Source: Eutreptiella sp. 'Long Island Sound 2002'
Taxonomy: Eukaryota > Euglenozoa > Euglenophyceae > Eutreptiales > Eutreptiaceae
Direction: 5' to 3'
Assembly (NCBI GenBank): GCA_964036045.1
Contig: OZ038382.1
Coordinates: forward strand, 110,258,578 to 110,322,577
Length of the DNA stretch: 64,000 nt
Shown here: piece by piece, positions 56,401-64,000 of the stretch
Numbering within the stretch: the stretch's first letter is position 1
Layout: the number at the start of each line of letters is the position of its first letter
Program-made: the position numbers and the translations under genes
The notes under the pieces: generated by a model
What the model was told of the DNA's origin: nothing
The model's input: only the letters and a program-made list of their open reading frames with translations
The model's database searches: none

Positions 56401-58790
56401 ATTGCAATTCAACTTCGTTATCTTGCTTAGATGTGCCTTGGTGTCGTGCATTCAACCAAACTACGTGGACTTTTGTGCAAAAATCACTTATGCTTGGTTT
56501 TTGTAAGTGAAATCTGCTTCTGTCTAGAGGTTTAGGTACTACAGTGCTCCCCGAAAGGTCAAAAACGCATTGAGAATGGTATGGGTAAATAATGATTGCA
56601 ATTCAACTTCGTTTCCTTGCTTAGATGTGCATTGGTGTCGTGCATTCAACCAAACTACGTGGATTTTTGCGCAAAAATCACTTGTTTTTTTGTTTTTGTA
56701 AGTGAAATCAGCTTCCGTCTAGAGGTTTTGGGTACTAGAGTGCTCCCTGAAAGGTCAAAAAGGCATTGAGAATGGTATGGGTAAATAATGATTGGAACTC
56801 AACTTCGTTTCCTTGCTTAGATGTGCATTGGTGTTGTGTATTCAACCAAACTACGTGGTTTTTTGCGCAAAAGTCACTTATGCTTGGTTTTTGTAAGTGA
56901 AATCAGCTTCCGTCTAGACGTTTGGGTACTAGAGTGCTCCCTGAAAGGTCAAAAACGCATTGAGAATGGTATAGGGCTAATAATGATTGCAATTCAACTT
57001 CGTTATCTTGCTTAGATGTGCCTTGGTGTTGTGCATTCAACCAAACTACGTGATTTTTGCGCAAAAATCAGTTATGCTTGGTTCTCGTAAGTGAAATCAG
57101 CTTCCGTCTGGAGGTTTGGGTACTAGAGTGCTCCCCGAAAGGTCAAAAACGCATTGAGAATGGTATGGGTAAATAATGATTGCAATTCAACTTCGTTTCC
57201 CTGCTTAGATGTGCCTTGGTGTCGTGTATTCAACCAAACTACGTGATTTTTGCGCAACAATCAGTTATGCTTGGTTTTTGTAAGTGAAATCAGCTTCCGT
57301 CTAGAGGTTTGGGTACTAGAGTGCTCCCCGAGAGGTCAAAAACGCATTGACAATGGTATGGGTAAATAATGATTGCAATTCAAGTTCGTTTCCTTGCTTA
57401 GATGTGCCTTGGTGTCGTGCATTCAACCAAACTACGTGGACTTTTGTGCAAAAATCACTTATGCTTGGTTTTTGTAAGTGAAATCAGCTTCCGTCTAGAG
57501 GTTTGGGTATTAGAGTGCTCCCTGAAAGGTCAAAAACGCATTGAGAACGGTATAGGGCTAATAATGATTGCAATTCAACTTCGTTATCTTGCTTAGATGT
57601 GCCTTGGTGTCGTGCATTCAACCAAACTACGTGGACTTTTGTGCAAAAATCACTTATGCTTGGTTTTTGTAAGTGAAATCTGCTTCCGTCTGAAGGTTTG
57701 GGTACTAGAGTGCTCCCCGAAAGGTCAGAAACGCATTGAGAATGGTATGGGTAAATAATGATTGCAATTGAACTTCGTTTCCTTGCTTAGATGTGCATTG
57801 GTGTCGTGCATTCAACCAAACTACGTGGATTTTTGCGCAAAGATCACTTGTTTTTTTGTTTTTGCAAGTGAAATCAGCTTCCGTCCAGAGGTTTTGGGTA
57901 CTAGAGTGCTCCCTGAAAGGTCAAAAACGCATTGAGAATGGTATGGGTAAATAATGATTGGAATTCAACTTCGTTATCTTGCTTAGATGTGCCTTGGTGT
58001 TGTGTATTCAACCAAACTACGTGGACCTTTTCGCAAAAATCATTTATGCTTGGCTCTGGTAAGTGAGATCAGCTTGCGTCTAGAGGTTTGGGTACTAGAG
58101 TGCTCCCTGAAAGGTCAAAAACGCATTGAGAATGGTATGAGGAAATAATGATTGCACTTTAAGTTCGTTTCATTGCTTAGATATGCCTTGGTGTCGTGCA
58201 TTCAACCAAACTACGTGATTTTCGCACAAGAATCACTTATGCTTCGTTTTTGTAAGTGAGATCAGCTTCCGTCTAGAGGTTTGGGTACTAGGGTGCTCCC
58301 TGAAAGGTCAAAAACGCATTGAGAATGGTATGGGTAAATAATGATTGCAATTCAACTTCGTTTCCCTGCTTAGATGTGCCTTGGTGTCGTGCATTCTACC
58401 AAACACAAGAGATTTTTGCGCAAAAATCACTTGTGTTTTGTTTCCATAAGTGAAAGCCGCTGCCGTCTGAAGGTTTGGGTACTAGAGTGCTCCCTGAAAG
58501 GTCAAAAACGCATTGAGAATGGTATGGGTAAATAATGATTGCAATTCAAGTTCGTTTCCTTGCTTATATGTGCCTTGGTGTCGTGCATTCAACCAAACAC
58601 AAGTGATTTTTGCGCAAAAATCACTTGTGTTTGGTTTTCATAAGTGAAATCAGCTTCCGTCTAAAGGTTGGCGTACTAGAGTGCTTCCCGAAAAGTTAAA
58701 AACGCATTGCCAATCGTATGCATAAATAATGATTGCAATTGAACTTTGTTTCCTTGCTTAGATGTGGCTTGGTGTCGTGCATTCAAGCAA
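53430..58790. repeat. 194-bp satellite array, about 27 copies
   Basis: Each monomer holds CAGCTTCCGTCTAGAGGTTT, a GGTCAAAAACGCATTGA block, ATGATTGCAATTCAA and a near-palindrome around TTTTTGCGCAAAAA. Monomer starts are spaced 193-195 bases through most of the array. The first monomer is shorter (169). Recurring open frames of 60-65 codons, starting in CTTAGATGTG, reflect the repeat and are not genes. Higher-order structure: a 388-base dimer repeated at 54574-55349, and a six-monomer block of 1166 bases repeated at about 55740-58070. Confidence 0.95.
58591..58636. repeat. Perfect 46-bp palindrome in the last satellite monomer
   Basis: Centred on GCGC at 58613/58614: the 23 bases on each side are perfectly complementary. 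Other monomers have the same element with mismatches toward the outside; their inner 18 bases are often perfect. Confidence 0.9.
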
Positions 58791-58953
58791 AAATCAAGGT
58801 CAGGGGTCCGTAGTGCCTTTCCCTGTTGCATATGTGGAGCAGCCCCTGACCAGGGTTAACCAGCTGTTGCGTGCCGCTCCACTGCCCGATGGTTTGGCCC
58901 TGGAGTATGTCAGGACCCATGCCACCCCCTACTTCCTCTTGGGTTGAGAAGTG
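58785..58953 (+). CDS. Candidate exon after the satellite
   Basis: The frame reading QGSVVPFPVAYVEQPLTRVN and onward to HATPYFLLG has a normal protein composition, unlike the satellite frames before it. It ends in TGA two codons before a perfect donor-like GTGAGTAAG at about 58951. It could be the last exon of a gene, or one with a mutated stop. No family recognised. Confidence 0.3.
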
Positions 58954-59261
58954 AGTAAGCGAAAACTAGGAAGAAACATGTTATGGTTGAAGGCGTAGAC
59001 ACTCTGCCCTCCTAAAGCCCCACACCCCAACCGCCCCAAATCGCCTACTAGAGCGGTAGTTATGGGTAAATAATGATTGCATAGTGTGATGCATGTTGGA
59101 TGTCTCTTTGCATGTATACAGGTGTCCCCATGCCATGTACCAACCCGATGCTGCCTGGTCTGGGGCACGGCAATTTTCAACTACAGACCTTGAAAACTCC
59201 CGAATAATCATCAGTGACGTGGTCAAAAACGCGCCACCAGACACTGCAACTCTAGCAAAAT
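58954..59261. other. Intergenic or intronic sequence
   Basis: No gene seen. A satellite remnant (GGGTAAATAATGATTGCA) lies at about 59065-59082. Confidence 0.4.
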
Positions 59262-59303
59262 GCACAACCCCTTGAAAAAAAGGACAAGGGGTTGGCGTTG
59301 TGC
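59262..59303. repeat. Stem-loop (inverted repeat)
   Basis: CAACCCCTTG at 59265-59274 pairs perfectly with CAAGGGGTTG at 59285-59294 around an A-rich loop. GCACAAC at 59262 also matches GTTGTGC at 59297. It lies just before the candidate exon at 59326. Confidence 0.6.
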
Positions 59304-59325
59304 GGGGAGAAACCAACCTAGAAGG

Positions 59326-59555
59326 TCAGCTCGTACCATGTGCATATTACGGCACTCTAAAGAGCTGCAACCGCTACGGTGCGATAGTCATATTTTCCGC
59401 TGGGTATAGCCATGAAGAACATGAGGGTTGGTATCCAAAGACGTGGGTATTGCCAGCCCCGAGGGGCGGCGTGGTGCTTGTGGGATATGATGCGCCCATT
59501 AGATCCGATGAAGAAAAGGACAACGAGAAGGACAAGGAAAAGGAGAAAGCAAAAG
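59326..59555 (+). CDS. Candidate exon ending in a charged Lys/Glu run
   Basis: Open sequence with a plausible folded part (LVPCAYYGTLKSCNRYGAIV, GWYPKTWVLPAPRGG, VVLVGYDAP), then a charged run EEKDNEKDKEKEKAK. It ends at AAAAG followed by GTAAAT, a good donor, in phase 1. The charged end resembles in style the repeated exons downstream, so it could belong to the same gene, but no in-phase connection without a stop was found. The left edge (after TCAG at about 59325) is a guess. No family recognised. Confidence 0.35.
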
Positions 59556-59965
59556 GTAAATATTTTCTCTGGTCTGTGCCGTGTGGTCTGTGCCGTGCCG
59601 TTATGTTCTGATTTTTGGGAGGTTCGGTGTGGTACCATGTAGTGCATGTGCATAGTGTTAGTGCAGAATGTTTTGATTACATGCAAGGTGCGTAAACTTG
59701 AGCGAAAGCGATAGGTAGATGCACAATATGTTGGTGTTTGGACGCCCATTTGCTTGCACCTTGTACTGCCGCTATGATCCATTAATCAGCTCTTGTTTTT
59801 CTTTGTTTTCCGCGCGCCTCCTTTAACAATTTGAAATCATAGGTGTCTGTGCTATGCCGCAGGGGGGGGGGGGCACGCACGGCTCGGCATGTCTGTGAGA
59901 CGGGGTGACGGTGTGTAGATTGGTGGATGCTGAAGTTTCAGTGACCAGTCCGTGACTCATTATAG

Positions 59966-60117
59966 GTGCCCCCTGAATTCCTTCATCGCCATCCAGCCAG
60001 CTGGAGTCATGGCTGATTCGCTACTCACAAGAAGCCGAACAGCCGGGTGCAGACGTGAGAAAACTCTGGGAGGAGCTAGAGTCGGCAAACTCCACGACAC
60101 TACTCGACATCCAGTAG
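59966..60117 (+). CDS. Candidate exon, stop near its start
   Basis: After an acceptor-like CATTATAG, the phase matching the donor at 59555 reads three codons, a TGA, and then coding-like sequence (LESWLIRYSQEAEQPGADVR, KLWEELESANSTTLLDIQ) to a TAG. The second part looks like a helical protein end. Either the TGA is a mutation, or the pieces belong to different transcripts. Confidence 0.25.
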
Positions 60118-60407
60118 CGACTTTGCATCTCTTTCTCATATAAAGGTTGAGAGCAACTTCTCGACCTATTGAAGAAGAAACTGCAACGTGGGCAACTGTG
60201 TTCACCGAGATTTGAACCCCTGACGTTCCTTTACACCAAGGTTTGATGTGTTGAACTTGGAACCAAGTTAGGTAACTCAAAGGCATGTCCGAAGACGTAA
60301 TCCGTACGACCTGCTACAATACTGAAGGCGGGCTTGCCGACGTCTCGGCTTGCAACACGCACCGTCAGCTATTTGGAGGTAGTCTGTACTGCTGTGTGTT
60401 GTTGCAG
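60118..60407. other. Intron-like or intergenic sequence
   Basis: Nothing recognised except a tRNA B-box-like GGGTTCAAATCTC on the minus strand near 60215, whose T-stem does not pair. Confidence 0.35.
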
Positions 60408-60470
60408 GATGTCAACAAGAACGGATCCACACATGATGGAGGAATATGGACAATGTCCAAGAGTCATCAG
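60408..60470 (+). CDS. Candidate 63-base exon before the repeated exons
   Basis: Bounded by TTGTTGCAG on the left and GTTTGTCATG on the right; 21 codons in phase 0 without a stop, the same phase as the exon array that follows. The sequence (DVNKNGSTHDGGIWTMSKSH) is not of the repeated type. It may be an upstream exon of the same gene. Confidence 0.35.
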
Positions 60471-60618
60471 GTTTGTCATGCCAACTTCGTGTGAAGGATA
60501 GTCTCCACCGCTAATGTTGGTTGGTTTTGTGCACGAGCCCAAGCCGAGGTTTCAGAGAGGGCGATGTATGACTTGAACCAGTTTGCAGACGAAGCATCAT
60601 CCCAATATGTGCTTGTAG

Positions 60619-63600
60619 GCACAAGAGAAGGCCCAAGCACACAGCAAAGCAGAAGGGTTCGGCGAGCAGAAGAAAGCCTCCGAGAAGGCCGAAACAGCCA
60701 ACGCCGGGAGGCAAGTTTGTTTGTCTGTTTGGAAACTTGTTGTGCATCGACAGAACAAGCAGTGATAGAATGGTGGCACCATTGTATTGTGGCCTAGATA
60801 AAGTGAGGTTTGCCAGAAGCAAATCCAAGTTTGGTCTGTGCAACATTGAGTGTATATGTGTCTGCACTGATTGTCCGCTCAGTTGGTTTTTATATTTTGT
60901 ATATTGATGGGGAATGCTCTCCAACTGCCCCGTGGGCTGGTGCCTCGACAGGGCGAGCCCGGAGGAGCGCGTGTTGGGGGGAAACCGGCCAGCGGGTCAA
61001 AAGCCGGGCAATGGATTGCGCTGAGTGAAGCCCTACACCGAGGCAAGAGGGGGACGGGGATTGCGGGGACGCGGCATCTGGACGCCAGATCCCTTGAACC
61101 TTGGGCGACCCCCCTTGGTGTCCAAAACAAACACAACACTCAATCTTTGGCCGAACCAGGGGCGTTAGCTCAGGGGGACGGGGTGATGGTTCTGCCACGA
61201 GGGGATCGGCCACGCGCCCCGCCCCCCCCCCACGTTTGGTGACAAGGCCCGCGGGGTTGGGTGCAGGTTCCCTGCAAAGGAGCACGCCAGCTGCGCTGTG
61301 CAGTTGTCAGGCTGTGGGGCTGTGGCGACGACGATTTTTGGATGTTGTGCGAGGGGCGTGCCCTCGGGGACGACATGAAGGTGCCCCAGAACAAGAACAA
61401 GCAAGAAGAGAACAAGCAGTGATAGAATGGTGGCACCATTCTATTGGGGCCTAGATAAAGTGATTTCCTTGCATGTGCTACATCCGAACATGTATTTGCA
61501 GGCAGAGGAACAGACCAAATGAGAGGGGAAAGCGGAAAAGGTGGATGAGCAGAAGAGCGCCGCCCATTCACAGGAAGCACAAGGAGCCACCGCTAGGAAG
61601 CAGGTTCTATTGTTCGTATGGTCAATTCTTGTGCAGCGATGGAATCAAGGATGATGGAATGATGGCACCATTGTACTTTGGCATCTTGAAAGTCATTTTC
61701 CTGCATGTGATTCATCCCAACATCTGTTTGCAGGCAGAAGGAAAGGCCCAAGCACAGAGGAAAGAGCAGACGAGAGCGGCTGAGGAAGCCAAAACAGCCA
61801 ACGCTGGGAAGCAGGTTCTTTTGTCTATTTCAAAACTTGTTGTGCATCCATGGGACCAGCAATGATAGAATGGTGGCACCAGGCCGTGAGAAAGTCATTT
61901 TCTTGCATGTGCTTCATCCGAACATGTGCTCGTAGGCAGAGGACCAAGCCCAAGCACAGAGGAAAGCGGATGAGCCCGACGAGCAAAACAGAGCAGCCGA
62001 GGAAGCAGCCAGCGCCAGGAGGCAAGATCCTGTTTGCGTATGAAAATTTCTTGTGCATCAATGGAACCTGCAATGATTGTGCAGCGAGGAACCATTGCAT
62101 TGGTGTCGTGAAAATCATTTTCTAGCATGTTCTTCATCCCAACATCTATTTGCAGACGGATGGAACGGCCCTAGCACAAAGGAAAGAGCAGAAGAGACCG
62201 GCTGAGGAAGCCAAAACAGCCAACGCCGAGAAGCAGGTTCGTTTTGTCTGTTTGGATCATTGTTGTGCATTGATGGAACCACCATGATGGAATGATAGAA
62301 TGATGGCACCACTGTCGTTGAAGTCATTTTCCTGCATTGACTTCATCCGAACATCTGCTTACAGGCAGATGAAAAGGCCGAAGCACAGAGAAGAGCAGAT
62401 GATCCTAAGGATGTGGATCCTAAGGATCCGGAGTCGGAAGCACACAGCCAGGAGAAGGAAACTCTCCGCAAGAACACCAAAGCAGCCGAGAAAGCCAAAG
62501 CCGCCAAGAGGGCCGACGCAGCCAAGAAAGCTGAAGCAGCCGATGGTAGGAAGCAGGTTCTATTTTTCGGAGGGAAAATTCTTGTGTATCGATGGAACCA
62601 ACGATGATAGAATGATGGCACCATTGTATTTTGGTGCCGTGAAAGTCATTTTATTGCATGTGCTTCATCCGGACATCTGTTTGCAGGCAGAGGAAAACGC
62701 TCAGCCACAAAGGAAAGTCCATGAGCGCGAGGAGCAGAAGAGAGCGGCCGAGGAAGCCGAAACAGCCAATACCAGGATGCAGGTTCGTTTGTCTGTTTGG
62801 AACATTCTTGTGCATTGATGGAACCACCATGATGCAATGATAGAATGATGGCACCACTGCCGTAAGATTCATTTTCCTGCATGTGATTCATCCCAACATC
62901 TGCTTACAGGCAGAGGAAAAGGTCCAAGCACAGAGGAAAGAGCAGACAAGAGCGGCCGAGGAAGCCGAAACAGGCAACGCTGGGAAGCAGGTTCTTTTGT
63001 CTAATTGACAACGTGTTGTGCATCGATGGAACCAGCAATGATAGAATGGTGGCACCGGGCCTTGATAAAGTCATTTTCTTGCAAGTGCCTCATCCCAACA
63101 TGTGCTTGTAGGCAGAGGAACAAGCCCAAGCACGAAGGAAGGCAGATGAGCTCGACGAGCAAAACAGAGCGGCCGAGGAAGCAGCCAGCGCCAGGAGGCA
63201 AGATCCTTTTTGCGTATGAAAAATTCTTGTGCATCAATCCAACCTACAATGATTGTGCAGCGAGGCACCATTGCATTGGTGTCGTGAAAATGATTTTCTA
63301 GCATGTTCTTCATCCCAACATCCATTTGCAGACGGATGAAACGGCCCTAGCACAAAGGAAAGAGCAGAAGAGACCGGCTGAGGAAGCCAAAACAGCCAAC
63401 GCTGAGAAGCAGGTTCGCTTGTCTGTTTGGATCATTGTTGTGCATTGATGGAACCACCATGATGCAATGATAGAATGATGGCACCACTGTCGTTAGAGTC
63501 ATTTCCCTGCATTTACTTCATCCGAACATCTGCTTACAGGCAGACTAAAACGCCCAGGCACACAGAAGAGCAGATGATCCTAAGGATGTGGATCCTAAGG

Positions 63601-63941
63601 ATGTGGATCCTAAGGATGTGGAGTCGGAAGCACATGGCCCGGAGAAGAAAAGTCTCAGCGGTTCCGCCCTAATGGACGCGAGAACTGGTCAGTGGGTGGG
63701 ACCGTTGGAACAGGTGTGCGCTGAGTGTTGGGATGCGCTCTTGTGCACCGATTGAACCAGCGATGATGGAATGAGGGCCCCACTGTCTTCTGGCGTGGCA
63801 AAAGTGGTTTTCTTGCATGTGCTTCAGCCCAAAATTTGCTTGCAGAGAGAGGAACAGGTCCGACCACAGAGGAGAACAGAGGAGCTCGACAAGCAGAAGA
63901 GAGCTGCTGAGGAAGCCGAAAAAACCAATGCCGAGAAGCAG
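60619..63941 (+). CDS. Repeated-exon gene for a charged Ala/Glu/Lys/Gln-rich helical protein (possible pseudogene; continues past window)
   Basis: Twelve exons, each preceded by a GCAG/GTAG-type acceptor: 60619-60714, 61502-61603, 61734-61814, 61936-62025, 62156-62236, 62365-62556, 62687-62782, 62910-62990, 63112-63201, 63332-63412, from 63540, and 63846-63941. All measured lengths are multiples of three (81, 90, 96, 102, 192) and all junctions are phase 0. A typical exon reads AEEKVQAQRKEQTRAAEEAE, a highly charged heptad-compatible helix, so a long coiled coil or single alpha-helix is likely. Introns are short (121-130 bases) and homologous to each other. Exon 61502 has a TGA at codon 7 and exon 63540 a TAA at codon 3. 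Start and end of the gene are not seen. No named family recognised. Confidence 0.55.
60715..61501. other. Enlarged intron with a 657-base insertion
   Basis: The other introns are 121-130 bases, this one 787. About 50 bases of intron sequence (AACAAGCAGTGATAGAATGG onward) occur at 60754 and again at 61411, so some 657 bases were inserted or duplicated between. The inserted part is GC-rich at 60930-61370 with no gene. Confidence 0.6.
61734..63941. repeat. Tandem duplication of a five-exon block, period about 1176
   Basis: Exons at 61734, 61936, 62156, 62365 and 62687 are matched one to one by exons at 62910, 63112, 63332, 63540 and 63846 (offsets 1176, 1176, 1176, 1175, 1159), with the introns between them equally similar. 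Confidence 0.85.
63573..63620 (+). repeat. 15-bp in-frame codon repeat (Asp-Pro-Lys-Asp-Val)
   Basis: GATCCTAAGGATGTG is repeated three times in the exon starting at 63540, compared with about two at 62398-62430 in the duplicated exon. Expansion keeps the frame. Confidence 0.8.
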
Positions 63942-64000
63942 GTCCGTTAGTCTGTTTGGATCATTTTTGTGCATTGATGGAACCACCATGATGCAATGAT

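Noticed and set aside
53430-58790. CRISPR array
   Set aside because: The repeats are contiguous 194-bp monomers without spacers in a eukaryotic context.
53855-58947. Recurring 60-65 codon ORFs beginning MCLGVVHSTKLRG
   Set aside because: They repeat with the 194-bp satellite and carry random substitutions; no sign of coding selection. Only the 3' part of the last one (after 58785) leaves the satellite.
60195-60270. B-box-like GGGTTCAAATCTC on the minus strand
   Set aside because: The T-stem has two mismatches and no A box lies at the right distance.
61159-61220. tRNA-like start GGGGCGTTAGCTCAGGGGG with a pairing 3' end
   Set aside because: Only 62 bases, no T-arm or anticodon arm that folds. 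Probably chance in GC-rich DNA.

Overview
This is a repeat-dominated stretch of a large eukaryotic nuclear genome. The evidence is degraded Ty3/gypsy-type LTR retrotransposons, long minisatellite and satellite arrays, a tRNA-like insertion, and a + strand gene whose short exons are separated by 120-130 base introns with GT/AG-like ends. No bacterial, organellar or viral gene order is visible. The exact organism cannot be named from the sequence. A protist or microalgal genome would fit, and possible GA splice donors at about 62.0 and 63.2 kb would recall dinoflagellates, but canonical alternatives exist, so this is weak.

Layout. 1-9145 (minus strand): a decayed gypsy element, read right to left as cysteine-motif coiled-coil ORF, gag, protease, linker with a degenerate methyltransferase-like segment, reverse transcriptase, RNase H and the start of integrase, which runs off the left edge. 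9146-12966: its 5' LTR, inflated by a 1.9 kb identical duplication around a 200-N gap. 5.8-27.4 kb: three tandem copies of a 6.58 kb unit made of gag fragment, LTR, half of an inverted-repeat element and a 65-bp minisatellite. 26122-30872: a foldback-like insertion with minisatellite arms in opposite orientation, a 1 kb GC-rich centre and 10-bp flanking direct repeats; it sits at the 3' LTR boundary of the next gypsy element. 30873-45300 (minus strand): three copies (full-length, partial, full-length) of a second gypsy lineage ('B') that lacks gag and protease, separated by shared LTRs. 45.3-50.2 kb: a GC-rich block with no recognisable genes. 50.2-53.4 kb: mostly unassigned, with a tRNA-like insertion and a chromodomain fragment. 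53.43-58.79 kb: about 27 copies of a 194-bp satellite with a six-monomer higher-order repeat. 58.8-64.0 kb: candidate exons, then an array of phase-0 exons coding for a charged, Ala/Glu/Lys/Gln-rich helix, continuing past the window end.

How it fits together. Nearly everything left of 45 kb can be explained as one tandem gypsy array that shared LTRs, was hit by a foldback insertion, and was then amplified by unequal exchange through the minisatellite. None of the retroelement copies looks able to encode a complete set of proteins. The only region that looks like a host gene is the repeated-exon gene at the right edge. Two of its exons carry in-frame stops, so it may be a pseudogene, or those exons may be skipped.
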